In this document: positions 28,612 to 37,566 of the stretch, piece by piece | How positions within the stretch are numbered: the stretch's first letter is position 1 | How the letters are laid out: the number at the start of each line of letters is the position of its first letter | Assembly (NCBI GenBank): GCA_938084575.1 | Contig: CALKFG010000004.1 | Location: forward strand, 1 to 64,000 | Source: an uncultured Hyphomonadaceae bacterium | Lineage (GTDB): Bacteria; Pseudomonadota; Alphaproteobacteria; Caulobacterales; Hyphomonadaceae | DNA: 64,000 bases | Direction of reading: 5' to 3' | Notes under the pieces: generated by a model | Database searches by the model: none | What the model saw: the letters and a program-made list of their open reading frames with translations, nothing else | What the model was told of the DNA's origin: nothing | Program-made: the position numbers and the translations under genes

Positions 28612-28685
28612 TGGAGGCCCCGACCGGAATCGAACCGGTGTACACGGATTTGCAATCCGCTGCGTCACCACTCCGCCACAGGGCC
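28612..28685 (-). tRNA. tRNA-Cys (GCA)
   Basis: The reverse complement gives a 74-base cloverleaf with acceptor GGCCCTG/CGGGGCC, anticodon stem CGGAT/ATCCG around TTGCAAA (anticodon GCA), discriminator T and encoded CCA. It is divergent from the methyltransferase gene; the 139 bases between them carry promoter material, including a TTGCCC...CTATGG pair at 28762-28788 on the plus strand. Confidence 0.96.
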
Positions 28686-28824
28686 GCCGAAGTGAGAGGG
28701 GGAGATAGCAGGCCGATGGCGCGCATGCAATCAGGCAATGTGTGCAAATCCGCGTCGCCGCTTGCCCCGTGCGCGGTCTGTGCTATGGGCGGGACAGATT
28801 CAGTCTGACCCGGAGAGACCCGCC

Positions 28825-29478
28825 GTGGATTTTCAAAAACAACGCCGCACCATGGTTGATACGCAGCTTCGTGTGAACGATGTCACGGCCCCCGAACTTG
28901 TATCCGCGTTCCTCAGCGTCCCGCGTGAGCTTTTCGTACCGCGCTCCTTGCAGGCGCTGGCCTATTCAGAGGCTGAGCTGGAGACCGAGTCTGGTCGCGC
29001 ACTGTGGACCCCGCGGGATCTCGGCAAGTTGCTGGTGGCCCTGTCAGCCCGCCCGGATGACGTGGCGCTGGTGATCGGGGCGGGGTCGGGCTACAGCGCC
29101 GCGATTATCGGCCAGAACGCAGAAGCCGTGATCGCTCTGGAAGACAATGAAGATGCGGTCAATGCCATGGCCGACCGGTTCGCCAGGATCGGTCTTGACC
29201 AGGCGGTCGCCGTCGAGGGACGGCTGGCCGAGGGGCTGCCGGAGCAGGGGCCCTTCAACCTGATCTTTGTATCGGGCATGGTGGAGACCGTGCCTCAGGC
29301 CTGGCTTGACCAGCTTGCCGATGGCGGCCGGATGGGCGTGGTCGTTCGGGCCGGACGGGATCTTGGCCGGGCGCGCGTCTATGTCCGGTCCGGTGAAACC
29401 GTGTCCTGCCGCGATGTTTTTGAATGTTGCCCGCCACCTCTGCCGGGCTTTGAAATCCGTCCGGGTTTTGTTTTTTGA
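28825..29478 (+). CDS. Protein-L-isoaspartate O-methyltransferase family protein
   Basis: PIMT enzymes methylate damaged isoaspartyl residues using S-adenosylmethionine. The 217-residue product starts with GTG behind a GGAGAG site. It has RRTMVDTQLRVNDVT at the N-terminus, typical of the alphaproteobacterial branch, and the SAM motif VIGAGSGYSAAI in place of the classic GTGSGY. A longer in-frame start at 28738 lacks support. Alphaproteobacterial members of this branch are diverged and their activity on isoaspartate is not certain. It reads toward the HD-domain gene. Confidence 0.88.
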   Translation: MDFQKQRRTMVDTQLRVNDVTAPELVSAFLSVPRELFVPRSLQALAYSEAELETESGRALWTPRDLGKLLVALSARPDDVALVIGAGSGYSAAIIGQNAEAVIALEDNEDAVNAMADRFARIGLDQAVAVEGRLAEGLPEQGPFNLIFVSGMVETVPQAWLDQLADGGRMGVVVRAGRDLGRARVYVRSGETVSCRDVFECCPPPLPGFEIRPGFVF

Positions 29479-29601
29479 GCAGATGTGGCGGGGCCGCAAC
29501 GCGGTCTGGCAGGGACGATTTTGTCAGAGATCGCGATCAGGCATTGATTCTTGCGACGACTGGGTCAGACTGTAAGGTCAGGACAACACTGGGAGACGGA
29601 T

Positions 29602-30207
29602 ATGGCAGACGGGCATGGCAGCGCAGAGCGGGCAGGGTTCAAATCCTTTGTCGAGAGTACAGAGGATGACTGGGCCCTGATTGCGAAGGAAGCCGGGCAG
29701 TTCAATAAGGGGCTGGCCGAGCGTGTTTTGAAGCATCTGCTCCTTTTAAGCGGCGATTATGGCGGGTTTCCCGTCGACCGGCTGACCCATTCTCTGCAGA
29801 CCGCGACCCGCGCTCATCGCGACGGCAAGGATGAGGAATATGTGGTCTGCGCGCTTCTGCACGATATTGGCGATACGCTTGGCAGCTTCAACCATCCCGA
29901 CATTGCTGCGGCCATACTGAAACCCTTCGTGTCGGAGAAAAATCTCTGGATGGTTGCCAATCATGGCATCTTCCAGGGGTATTATTTCTTCCACCATCTT
30001 GGGCTGGACCGGAATATGCGGGACAAGTTCAAAGACCACCCGCATTTTGAATATACCGCCCAGTTCTGTCATCTGTATGACCAGCCGGCGTTTGATCCGG
30101 ATTATGACAGCGAGCCGCTCGAATTTTTCGAACCCATGGTCCACCGCCTGTTCGCACAGCCGCGCCAGTCGGTCTATCTCACGGAGGACGGGGCCGCAGA
30201 AGCCTAG
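29602..30207 (+). CDS. HD-domain protein resembling PhnZ/MIOX-type diiron oxygenases
   Basis: The 201-residue product starts at ATG 29602 behind GGGAGACGGA. It has the HD dyad His87-Asp88 in CALLHDIGD and an upstream His63 in LTHSLQTATRA, matching the EHALQ-type helix of PhnZ and TmpB; further histidines follow (NHP, ANHG, FFHH). Hydrolases of the general HD family share the dyad, but this arrangement after DYGGFPVDRLTH is closer to the mixed-valence diiron oxygenase branch. The substrate is unknown. No phosphonate genes lie nearby, so a PhnZ role is not implied by context. Confidence 0.75.
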   Translation: MADGHGSAERAGFKSFVESTEDDWALIAKEAGQFNKGLAERVLKHLLLLSGDYGGFPVDRLTHSLQTATRAHRDGKDEEYVVCALLHDIGDTLGSFNHPDIAAAILKPFVSEKNLWMVANHGIFQGYYFFHHLGLDRNMRDKFKDHPHFEYTAQFCHLYDQPAFDPDYDSEPLEFFEPMVHRLFAQPRQSVYLTEDGAAEA

Positions 30208-30300
30208 GCCGGACCGGCAGCTGGCATCCACACAGGGATGATTGCCAAGCCCAATGGCGCTGGATATACCGGCGCATCCCGAATGAAAGTTGGACATGTG

Positions 30301-30669
30301 ATGCAAAAAATTCTTTTGAGCGGTCTCTCCGCCGCAGCCCTCCTTCCCGCCGCAATGGCTCAGGATGCCAGTGGCGGCGGGGCCGGAAGTCTTGTCGGCC
30401 AGCTCGTGTTTTTCATTCCGCTGATCCTGATTTTCTATTTCCTCCTGATCCGTCCCGCGAATCAACGGCAAAAGAAGCACCGTGAGATGGTCGACGGGAT
30501 CAAGAAGGGGGACACGGTCGTGACGGCTGGCGGCCTGATCGGGCGTGTGACCAAGGTTGCTGAAACTGAGGTGTCCATCGAACTGGCAGACGGTGTCCGC
30601 GTCCGGTCTGTCCGCGGCATGATTGCCGACGTACGGGATAAGGGCGCCCCCGTCGCCGCCAACGACTAG
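30301..30669 (+). CDS. yajC: Preprotein translocase accessory subunit YajC
   Basis: YajC joins SecDF at the inner membrane. The 122-residue product begins with a hydrophobic stretch resembling a signal, then the single membrane segment LVFFIPLILIFYFLLIRP and the family block GDTVVTAGGLIGRV. ATG 30301 is chosen; an in-frame ATG at 30283 would add six residues. It is the first gene of the yajC-secD-secF group. Confidence 0.93.
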   Translation: MQKILLSGLSAAALLPAAMAQDASGGGAGSLVGQLVFFIPLILIFYFLLIRPANQRQKKHREMVDGIKKGDTVVTAGGLIGRVTKVAETEVSIELADGVRVRSVRGMIADVRDKGAPVAAND

Positions 30670-30695
30670 CAACGACTAGAACGAGGCCGCGCGCC

Positions 30696-32372
30696 ATGCT
30701 GAATTTCCCGAACTGGAAGGTCATCCTGATCTCCGTGATTCTATTTTGCGGGGCGCTTCTGGCGCTCCCTAATCTGTTCTCGGACGGGTTTCTTGGCCTC
30801 GAACCGCGCGACACCGGCGCGACAGACCCTGTCGCGATCGCAGACTTCCAGGCCCAGAAAGCGGCCGCAGATGCGTCCTGGTGGCCGGGTCTGCTGCCGT
30901 CGAACAAGCTCAGCCTGGGGCTCGACCTGCAGGGGGGCGTGTACCTCCTTATGGAGATCGATCCTGACGAGGTGGCGGCCAACCGACTGCAAACCATGCT
31001 GCGGGACATTCAGACCGCCCTGAACCGGGCGCCGCTGATTGTTCGCGAAGGCGTGCCCGATGTGATTGATGGCCGGATCAATATCCGGCTGAGCGATCCC
31101 GCCGATATGGGCGAGGCGATGCGCCGCCTGCGTCGGATCAATCCGACCATCGGCCAGACCCAGATCAATCTGATGACGCTGGATGAGGGGGCGAATGGCG
31201 TGATCCGGATTTCCGTCTCGTCGGCGGCCCGCGTGGGTCTCGCGGCCGATGCGCAGGGCAAGATGATGGAAATTATTCGCCGCCGGATTGATCCGGACGG
31301 TGTGTCGGAAATCGCGATCACGCCGCAGGGCGACACCCGTATCATCCTTGAGGCGCCGGGCGAAGCCAACCCCAAGCGGATCAAGGACATTCTGAGCCAG
31401 GCGGGCCGTCTGACTTTCAACATGGCCGATATCAGCGAGTCGGCCATTTCTGTTGCGCAGCAGACCGGGCGGCCGCGGGCCGGCTGGGAACTGGTCGAGA
31501 CGGCCGAGGGCGGGTTGATCCTGATCCGGAAAATTCCCGAACTGACCGGGACGGATATTGCGTCGGCCAATCGCGGTTTTGATGAAGCCAACCGGCCGGC
31601 CGTGAATTTCCGGCTAAACGGCGCAGCGGCTACCAAATTCTACAATCTGACCGCACGAAACCGGGGCGATTTCTTCGCCATCGTGCTGGACGGCGTATCG
31701 ATGTCGGCGCCCCGCATCAATGAGCCGATCCCGGGGGGCAATGTTCAGATCACCGGTCAGTTCACGATTGAAGAGGCCGATGATCTGGCCGCCATTATCG
31801 AGGCCGGGGAACTTCCGGCCCGGCTGAACTTTCTTGAAGAGCGGACCGTCGGGCCAGGCCTGGGGCAGGAATCGATTGAGGCCGGATCACGGGCCAGCAT
31901 TATCGGACTGATCCTGGTCGGGATCTTCATGATCGCCGCTTATGGCGTCATCGGGTGTTTCGCGGTCGGTTCGCTGATCTCCAACATCATCCTGATCATC
32001 GGCGCCCTGTCCGGCCTCAGCGCGACCCTGACACTGCCCGGAATTGCCGGGATCATCCTGACCATCGGCATGGCGGTGGATGCCAATGTCATCGTGTTCG
32101 AACGGATCCGGGAAGAGCAGCGGGCGGGACGCTCGCCTGCGACGTCGATCCAGGCCGGGTATGAGCGGGCGCTGTCGGCCATTCTTGACGCCAATATCAC
32201 CACCTTCATTGCGGCCTCTATCCTGTATCTGGTCGGGTCGGGTCCGGTGAAGGGGTTTGCCGTGACCCTGGCCATCGGGATCGTAACCTCGGTGTTTACG
32301 GCCTTTGTGGTCACCCGGTGGTTCACTGTCATTTATCTGCGTTCGGTCCGTCCGAAACGCCTGGCGATTTAA
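30696..32372 (+). CDS. secD: Protein translocase subunit SecD
   Basis: SecD uses the proton gradient to help late stages of Sec export. The 558-residue product has a first membrane segment at about 7-27, the large periplasmic domain with the LGLDLQGGVYLLMEID signature, and a C-terminal bundle of five segments that includes GMAVDANVIVFERIREE. Length and motifs are normal. It follows yajC by 26 bases and precedes secF by 12. Confidence 0.97.
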   Translation: MLNFPNWKVILISVILFCGALLALPNLFSDGFLGLEPRDTGATDPVAIADFQAQKAAADASWWPGLLPSNKLSLGLDLQGGVYLLMEIDPDEVAANRLQTMLRDIQTALNRAPLIVREGVPDVIDGRINIRLSDPADMGEAMRRLRRINPTIGQTQINLMTLDEGANGVIRISVSSAARVGLAADAQGKMMEIIRRRIDPDGVSEIAITPQGDTRIILEAPGEANPKRIKDILSQAGRLTFNMADISESAISVAQQTGRPRAGWELVETAEGGLILIRKIPELTGTDIASANRGFDEANRPAVNFRLNGAAATKFYNLTARNRGDFFAIVLDGVSMSAPRINEPIPGGNVQITGQFTIEEADDLAAIIEAGELPARLNFLEERTVGPGLGQESIEAGSRASIIGLILVGIFMIAAYGVIGCFAVGSLISNIILIIGALSGLSATLTLPGIAGIILTIGMAVDANVIVFERIREEQRAGRSPATSIQAGYERALSAILDANITTFIAASILYLVGSGPVKGFAVTLAIGIVTSVFTAFVVTRWFTVIYLRSVRPKRLAI

Positions 32373-32384
32373 GGGAGGCGCGTC

Positions 32385-33356
32385 ATGTTGCTCAGGCTCT
32401 GGCCGGAAGACACCCATCTTCCTTTCATGTCATTCCGCTTTATCGCGCTCAGCGTATCGCTTGCGGTTCTGCTCGGATCGGTCGCCATGCTGGGGCTGCG
32501 CGGTCTCAATCTCGGCATCGACTTTTCCGGCGGCAGCGTCATTGAAATTGTTCAGCCGGACGGCAAGACGGCCGATGATGTGCGCGGCGCGCTCGCGGCG
32601 CTGGATCTCGGCGATGTGTCGATCAACAGTGCCCGGGGCACAGGCGTGGACGCGGTTGATCTGACCATTATCCGGTTTGAGACTCAGGTTCCGAAAGAGG
32701 GCGAGGATGCAGAATCCGCCCAGCAAAACGCCAATAACCGGGTGCGCGCGACCCTGAGTGAGGCGTTTGCAGACGTCGAGTTCCGGTCGAGTGCCGCGGT
32801 CGGTCCGAAAGTGTCCGGGGAGCTGCTGCAGAGCGGCGTCACGGCGCTTCTGGTCGCCCTGCTGCTGATGATGGGCTATATCTCCCTGCGCTTCCAGTGG
32901 CAGTATGCGGTCGGTGCCGTTGCCGCACTGTTCCACGATGTGCTGATCACTATGGGGGTTTTCGCCCTGACCGGGTTCGAGTTCAACCTGGCCACGATCG
33001 CGGCCTTGCTGACCATTGTCGGCTATTCGATGAACGATACGGTGATTGTATTCGACCGGGTTCGGGAAGAGACCCGAAAATACAAGAAGATGGACCTGGC
33101 CAAGGTGGTCGACCTGGCGATCAATGCGACCATGTCGCGGACCTTGCTGACCTCCTCGACCACCTTGCTGGCGTTGGTCTCCATCTTCCTGTTTGGCGGC
33201 GCGGTGCTGCGGGGCATGAGCTTTGCGCTGATCTTCGGGGTGGTCATCGGAACCTATTCGTCGATCTTTATCGCCTCCGCCGTCTTGTTGCTGCTCGGCA
33301 TTGACCGGGGCGACAAGCCGAAGCGGGAAGTCGAAGGGTTTCAGGGCGTCGGCTGA
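32385..33356 (+). CDS. secF: Protein translocase subunit SecF
   Basis: SecF is the partner of SecD. The 323-residue product has the signature GIDFSGGSVIEI near residue 45 and six membrane segments, with GYSMNDTVIVFDRVREE in the fourth to fifth region. The ATG is preceded by an AAGGGAGG site. The stop faces the stop of the Hpt-like gene across 15 bases. Confidence 0.97.
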   Translation: MLLRLWPEDTHLPFMSFRFIALSVSLAVLLGSVAMLGLRGLNLGIDFSGGSVIEIVQPDGKTADDVRGALAALDLGDVSINSARGTGVDAVDLTIIRFETQVPKEGEDAESAQQNANNRVRATLSEAFADVEFRSSAAVGPKVSGELLQSGVTALLVALLLMMGYISLRFQWQYAVGAVAALFHDVLITMGVFALTGFEFNLATIAALLTIVGYSMNDTVIVFDRVREETRKYKKMDLAKVVDLAINATMSRTLLTSSTTLLALVSIFLFGGAVLRGMSFALIFGVVIGTYSSIFIASAVLLLLGIDRGDKPKREVEGFQGVG

Positions 33357-33371
33357 TCCCCGCCGCCGGGG

Positions 33372-33848
33372 CTAGCCGGCGTCGCCCGGGGCCCGCAGCA
33401 GCTGAGCGTCAACCCGCCGGCAGAGCGCGCGGATCTGATCGGTGTCCAGTGTCTCGTCGCCGCTGTTTGCGCAGAGCACACAGGCGCCAATCAGCAGGTC
33501 GGTCAGCTGCGGATACCGTGTCAGGACCGCCGGGCACCGGCACAGGGATTGCAGCGTGCGCGACAGGCAGATCAGGGCCTCGCCACCATACAGGGCCGAT
33601 GCACCAAACAAATTGTGGGTCGCCAGATGCAGCGGTGCCATCGACGACGGGGAAAAATGGCTTGCCCGAACCCGGTCCCAGGCGGCGCGAATGTCGTTGA
33701 GATCCCGGGCGCACCATTGCCGGATCTGGCGATCCAGGGCCACCTCTCCGGTCCAGTCGGAGTTGGGCTGAACGGCGTCCCCGGTCAATACCGGGCCGGC
33801 TTTGTCGTCAGTGTGCCGGGATGAATATGCATGCTGCTGCTGGGCCAT
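33372..33848 (-). CDS. Hpt-like (histidine phosphotransfer) small protein
   Basis: The 158-residue protein has a helix with THNLFGASALYGGEAL around His78, which matches the Hpt consensus HxLkGxAxxxGA..L. The flanking helices (about 35-65 and 90-125) fit a four-helix phosphotransfer bundle. The lysine usually found three residues after His is replaced by Phe, so phosphate acceptance is not assured. There is no sensor kinase or response regulator in the neighbourhood. Cysteines are unusually frequent (Cys46, 94, 103, 105, 123, 126 and 143). An AAAGGAT site precedes the ATG. Confidence 0.6.
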   Translation of the reverse strand: MAQQQHAYSSRHTDDKAGPVLTGDAVQPNSDWTGEVALDRQIRQWCARDLNDIRAAWDRVRASHFSPSSMAPLHLATHNLFGASALYGGEALICLSRTLQSLCRCPAVLTRYPQLTDLLIGACVLCANSGDETLDTDQIRALCRRVDAQLLRAPGDAG

Positions 33849-33898
33849 GACGTATCCTTTATGGCCCAGGGCTTAAAAAGTGTTAAATCTACGCCGTC

Positions 33899-34663
33899 TC
33901 AGAAGGCGAACTGCTCTCGCAGGATTCGTTCATCCAGCGCATGGCCATTATCAAACAGCATGGTCAGTTTCTGAGTGTGGTCTTCATGGATCGAGACCTG
34001 GGTGACGGAACGGACTTCCTGATTGTCGGCCGAGGCGGCAACCGGACGCCGTCGGGCATCAAGCACCTCGATCTCGACCTTGGCATCGTGGCGCAGCAGG
34101 GCGCCGCGCCAGCGTCGGGGACGAAAGGCCGAGATCGGCGTCAGGGCCAGAAGATTGGCGCCGATCGGCAGGATCGGGCCATGCGCGGACAGATTATAGG
34201 CGGTAGAGCCGGCCGGCGTGGCAACCAGGACGCCGTCGCAGGACAGCTCCGCCATCCGTTCCCGGCCATCCACGGTTACGCGTAATTTGGCCGTTTGCGC
34301 AGTTTGCCGCAGCAACGAAATTTCATTTATGGCAAGCCGCTGATGCTGATTGCCGTAAATGTCCGTCGCCTGCATGCGCAGGGGCGAAACATCGGCATGG
34401 ACGGCGGCCTCAATGCGTTCAATCAGCTGGTCTTCACTGTAGTCATTCATCAGGAATCCGACCGTGCCGCGATTCATTCCATAAACCGGTTTGTGGTCCT
34501 CGAATCTGCGTCGCATGGCATCCAGCATTGCCCCATCTCCCCCAAGGGCGACGATGATATCGGCCTCTGCCTCTTCGGCCTGGCCATAGATGTCCATCAG
34601 ACGCGTTTTCGCGGTCTGGGCTTCTGGTCGTCTTGACGCGGTGAAGGCAATTTTCAAACTCAT
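33899..34663 (-). CDS. nadK: NAD kinase
   Basis: NadK phosphorylates NAD to NADP. The 254-residue product has the GGDG motif in VALGGDGAML, the conserved NE in AINEISLLR, and the CDGVLVATPAGSTAYN segment. The ATG at 34663 has a strong GGAGGA site; a longer frame upstream is not needed. It is divergent from the class II aldolase gene across about 106 bases. Confidence 0.95.
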   Translation of the reverse strand: MSLKIAFTASRRPEAQTAKTRLMDIYGQAEEAEADIIVALGGDGAMLDAMRRRFEDHKPVYGMNRGTVGFLMNDYSEDQLIERIEAAVHADVSPLRMQATDIYGNQHQRLAINEISLLRQTAQTAKLRVTVDGRERMAELSCDGVLVATPAGSTAYNLSAHGPILPIGANLLALTPISAFRPRRWRGALLRHDAKVEIEVLDARRRPVAASADNQEVRSVTQVSIHEDHTQKLTMLFDNGHALDERILREQFAF

Positions 34664-34769
34664 GGGGCTGTATCTCCTCCGCCTTGGCCGTCGGGTCAAG
34701 CGATGGCGCGAATTGCGTAAAGCGACAGAAGCGCGTACGATTCCTGAAAATTGAAATCCGGAGGACAAA

Positions 34770-35546
34770 ATGGCAGATGGCATGACGATAACGAGCCTGA
34801 GAGGTCAGGTCAGCGACGAAGAATGGCAGGTCCGCCTGGATCTGGCGGCGATGTACCGCCTGACCGCATCCTATGGCTGGACCGACCTGATTTTCACGCA
34901 CATCTCGCACCGTGTCCCGGGACCGGAGCATCATTTCCTGATCAATCCCTATGGCCTGTTCTTCGAAGAGATCACGGCGTCTTCGCTGGTCAAGGTCGAC
35001 CTTGAGGGAAACATCGTCCAGGAGACCCCGTACTTTATCAATCCCGCCGGCTTTACCATCCATTCCGCGATTCATGCCGCGCGCGAGGACGCCAATGTGG
35101 TCATGCACCTGCATACCGATGATGGCGTTGCTGTTTCCTCCCATACGGAAGGGCTGATGCCGCTTAACCAGACCGCCATGATCGCGCGTCACGACCTGTC
35201 CTACCATGATTATGAGGGCATTGCGCTGGACCATGGTGAGCGGGAGCGGCTGGTCGCGGATATGGGACAGACCCATACGATGATCCTGCGCAATCACGGG
35301 ACATTGACGGTTGGGGGCACCGCCGCGGAGTGTTTCCTGCGCATGTTCTTTCTGGAGCGCGCCTGCCGCATGCAGGTGCGCACACTGGTCGCGGGACGTG
35401 ACAATGTGCTCTTGGGTACGCCCGAGATCCAGGACGTCGTGAAGGGACAGAGTGCGCCCGGCGGCATGGGAACTCTGGCCAACACGCTGGTCTGGCCGGG
35501 TTTGCTGCGGCGCCTGGAGCGGGAAAATCCGGGTTTCGATGTCTGA
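34770..35546 (+). CDS. Class II aldolase/adducin-domain protein
   Basis: The 258-residue product has the class II aldolase fold with metal-binding histidines in VVMHLHTDDG (about residue 113) and RNHGTLTVGG (about residue 173), and an N-terminal YGWTDLIFTHISHRVPG block. The subgroup is adducin-like rather than a fuculose or ribulose phosphate aldolase; substrates of this subgroup are mostly unknown. A CCGGAGG site precedes the ATG. No sugar-metabolism genes flank it. Confidence 0.88.
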   Translation: MADGMTITSLRGQVSDEEWQVRLDLAAMYRLTASYGWTDLIFTHISHRVPGPEHHFLINPYGLFFEEITASSLVKVDLEGNIVQETPYFINPAGFTIHSAIHAAREDANVVMHLHTDDGVAVSSHTEGLMPLNQTAMIARHDLSYHDYEGIALDHGERERLVADMGQTHTMILRNHGTLTVGGTAAECFLRMFFLERACRMQVRTLVAGRDNVLLGTPEIQDVVKGQSAPGGMGTLANTLVWPGLLRRLERENPGFDV

Positions 35547-35665
35547 GCTGGGATGATCCGGTGCAGGCGCGGGCGCGGTGACCCCACGCCTGCGGCTATT
35601 CATCCTGTTTTCAAGGCGGTGGTGACCCCCTAACTACTCCCGAGAAGCCGCCGGGAACGTGTCGC

Positions 35666-36883
35666 ATGAAACATCTCAAAGCCTTTGAAAACGCTCTGGA
35701 GACCATCCATGAGGAGGGCCGTTATCGCGTTTTTGTCGACCTTCACCGCCATCGTGGCCAGTTTCCCCGCGCAACGGCTCGGTTTGAGGATGGCGAACGC
35801 GAGATCATCGTTTGGTGCTCCAATGATTATCTCGGCATGGGGCAGGACGAGACCGTGCTCGATGCCATGCACGAAGCGATTGACAAGTTTGGTGCGGGGT
35901 CAGGCGGGACGCGGAACATCTCCGGGACAACCCGCTATCATGTTGAGCTGGAAAAGGAGCTGGGTGAGCTGCACGGCAAATCCGGGGCGCTCCTGTTCAC
36001 CTCGGGCTATGTTGCAAATGATGCCACCCTGGCGACCCTCGGCAAAATCCTGCCCGGGCTGATCATCTATTCTGATGCACTGAACCATGCCTCTATGATC
36101 GAGGGCATCCGGAGGTCCGGCGTCGACCGGCGTATCTTCCGTCACAATGATGTCGCGCATTTGCGGGCTTTGCTGGAAAATGACGATCCGTCGCGACCCA
36201 AGCTGATTGCCTTTGAAAGCGTGTATTCGATGGATGGCGATGTCGGCCCGATTGCGGCCATCTGCGACCTGGCCGATGAATTTGACGCGATGACCTATCT
36301 TGATGAGGTGCACGCGGTGGGCATGTATGGTGCCGAAGGCGCCGGCGTCGCCCAGCGTGACGATGTCATGCAGCGCGTCGATATCATTGAAGGCACATTG
36401 GGCAAGGCCTATGGCGTGATGGGCGGCTATATCGCCGCGCACCACACCATCGTCGATGCCATCCGCTCGACGGCATCCGGCTTTATTTTCACAACATCCA
36501 CCTGTCCCGTCATGGCAGCGGGGGCCCTGGCCAGTATTCGCAAGCTGCGGTCTTCGGCGGGTCGGATCCTGCGGGAGTCACACCAGCGTCAGGCGGCGCT
36601 GCTGAAACAGAAATTACGTCATAACGGGTTGCCGGTCATGGACAGCGAGACCCATATTGTGCCGCTTCTGGTCGGGGATCCGGAGAAATGCAAAGCGTTG
36701 TCGGACACGCTGCTGTTTGATTTTGGGATCTATGTCCAGCCGATCAACTATCCGACGGTTCCACGCGGAACCGAGCGGCTGCGTTTCACGCCGGGACCGG
36801 TGCATACAGAGGCCATGATGGATGAGCTGGTTGAGGCCATACTCGCTGTCTGGAAACAGCTGGGCCTCGAAAACGCCGCCTGA
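35666..36883 (+). CDS. hemA: 5-aminolevulinate synthase
   Basis: This enzyme condenses glycine and succinyl-CoA to 5-aminolevulinate, the first step of haem synthesis in Alphaproteobacteria (C4 pathway). The 405-residue product carries the PLP lysine Lys247 in [14 protein letters not shown], the [14 protein letters not shown] substrate block and the [12 protein letters not shown] aspartate region. Length is normal. It stands alone, closed by a strong terminator. Confidence 0.97.
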   Translation: MKHLKAFENALETIHEEGRYRVFVDLHRHRGQFPRATARFEDGEREIIVWCSNDYLGMGQDETVLDAMHEAIDKFGAGSGGTRNISGTTRYHVELEKELGELHGKSGALLFTSGYVANDATLATLGKILPGLIIYSDALNHASMIEGIRRSGVDRRIFRHNDVAHLRALLENDDPSRPKLIAFESVYSMDGDVGPIAAICDLADEFDAMTYLDEVHAVGMYGAEGAGVAQRDDVMQRVDIIEGTLGKAYGVMGGYIAAHHTIVDAIRSTASGFIFTTSTCPVMAAGALASIRKLRSSAGRILRESHQRQAALLKQKLRHNGLPVMDSETHIVPLLVGDPEKCKALSDTLLFDFGIYVQPINYPTVPRGTERLRFTPGPVHTEAMMDELVEAILAVWKQLGLENAA

Positions 36884-36907
36884 TACCCGGTGGACCCGCA
36901 GAAACAA

Positions 36908-36937
36908 AAAGGCGCCCGCTGAAGGGGCGCCTTTCTT
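36908..36937. terminator. Bidirectional terminator between hemA and mucR
   Basis: AAAGGCGCCC (36908-36917) pairs with GGGCGCCTTT (36925-36934) around a 7-base loop. A-rich sequence on the left and T-rich on the right allow termination of both the hemA and the mucR transcripts. Confidence 0.85.
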
Positions 36938-36956
36938 ATCAGGGGTCAGGGCCGGA

Positions 36957-37361
36957 TCAGGCCTGTTTCTTGCGTCCCAGGCCGATTTCCTTGGCGAAAG
37001 CTGACCGGCGCTGTGCATAGTTCGGCGCCACCATAGGATAGTCCGCAGGAAGCCCCCAGCGCACCCGGTATTCGTCGGGGGTCAGGCCATATCGCGACCG
37101 CAAATAGCGCTTCAGCATTTTCAGCTTGCGGCCATCTTCGAGACAAATGATGTGATCGGGCGTGATGGACTTTGAGATCGCCACGGCCGGGTCTGGTCTG
37201 GCCTCTTCTTTGGGGCCGCCGTCGGCAAGGTTCTCCAGCGTGTCATGTATGGTGGTGATGAGCTCCGGAAGGGCCGAGGCCGCAACGGCATTGTGGGCGA
37301 CGAATGAGGACACGATATCCGCCGTCATTTCGAGAATATCATTTTTTGAATGATCGTCCAT
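36957..37361 (-). CDS. mucR: MucR/Ros-family transcriptional regulator
   Basis: MucR proteins bind AT-rich DNA and control surface polysaccharide, motility and cell-cycle genes in Alphaproteobacteria. The 134-residue product ends with the family block DYPMVAPNYAQRRSAFAKEIGLGRKK. In the zinc-finger region, Cys73 and Asp76 of ICLEDG are kept, but the two positions that are His in Ros (86 and 90) are Tyr and Arg (LKRYLRSRYG). The protein is therefore likely to fold without zinc at this site. It is divergent from glyA over an AT-rich spacer, a plausible self-regulation site. Confidence 0.93.
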   Translation of the reverse strand: MDDHSKNDILEMTADIVSSFVAHNAVAASALPELITTIHDTLENLADGGPKEEARPDPAVAISKSITPDHIICLEDGRKLKMLKRYLRSRYGLTPDEYRVRWGLPADYPMVAPNYAQRRSAFAKEIGLGRKKQA

Positions 37362-37404
37362 TTTCTTCTACTCGCTTTTGTTTTTTTAAATACTCTTTTT
37401 AGGT

Positions 37405-37418
37405 TGACAGTCTTGTCA
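37405..37418. repeat. Inverted repeat TGACA-N4-TGTCA in the mucR-glyA spacer
   Basis: Perfect 5-base arms separated by GTCT, inside the AT-rich 205-base spacer between divergent mucR and glyA. It lies 44 bases from the mucR start, where an operator would sit. No known binding protein can be named from sequence. Confidence 0.5.
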
Positions 37419-37511
37419 CATGAAATCGGCAAGCAGGACAAGAAAAAAATGTAGTTAACTCTAATGTCCCAGATTCGGTGTAATTTCGGGTGCGCGCTTC
37501 AGCATGTCGCC

Positions 37512-37540
37512 TTGCCCCGCTGCGGCAACGCACTTAGATA
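37512..37540 (+). promoter_or_regulatory. Candidate housekeeping promoter of glyA
   Basis: TTGCCC (37512-37517) and TAGATA (37535-37540) are separated by 17 bases, ending 26 bases before the glyA ATG. The -35 box is embedded in the inverted repeat TTGCC-N7-GGCAA (37512-37528). I see no conserved riboswitch core in the leader. Confidence 0.45.
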
Positions 37541-37566
37541 ACGCGCAAGATTAGGAGCCCCTCGCC

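Noticed and set aside
28398-28808. Plus-strand open frame over tRNA-Cys
   Set aside because: Contains APTGIEPVYTDLQSA, the usual spurious translation of an antisense tRNA-Cys; it overlaps the terminator and the tRNA.
34443-35603. Minus-strand 386-codon frame over nadK and the class II aldolase gene
   Set aside because: It is antisense to the aldolase gene and overlaps nadK in another frame; no domain and poor composition.
37362-37566. Possible glycine or SAM riboswitch before glyA
   Set aside because: The leader after the candidate promoter is only about 25 bases; no aptamer core is visible.
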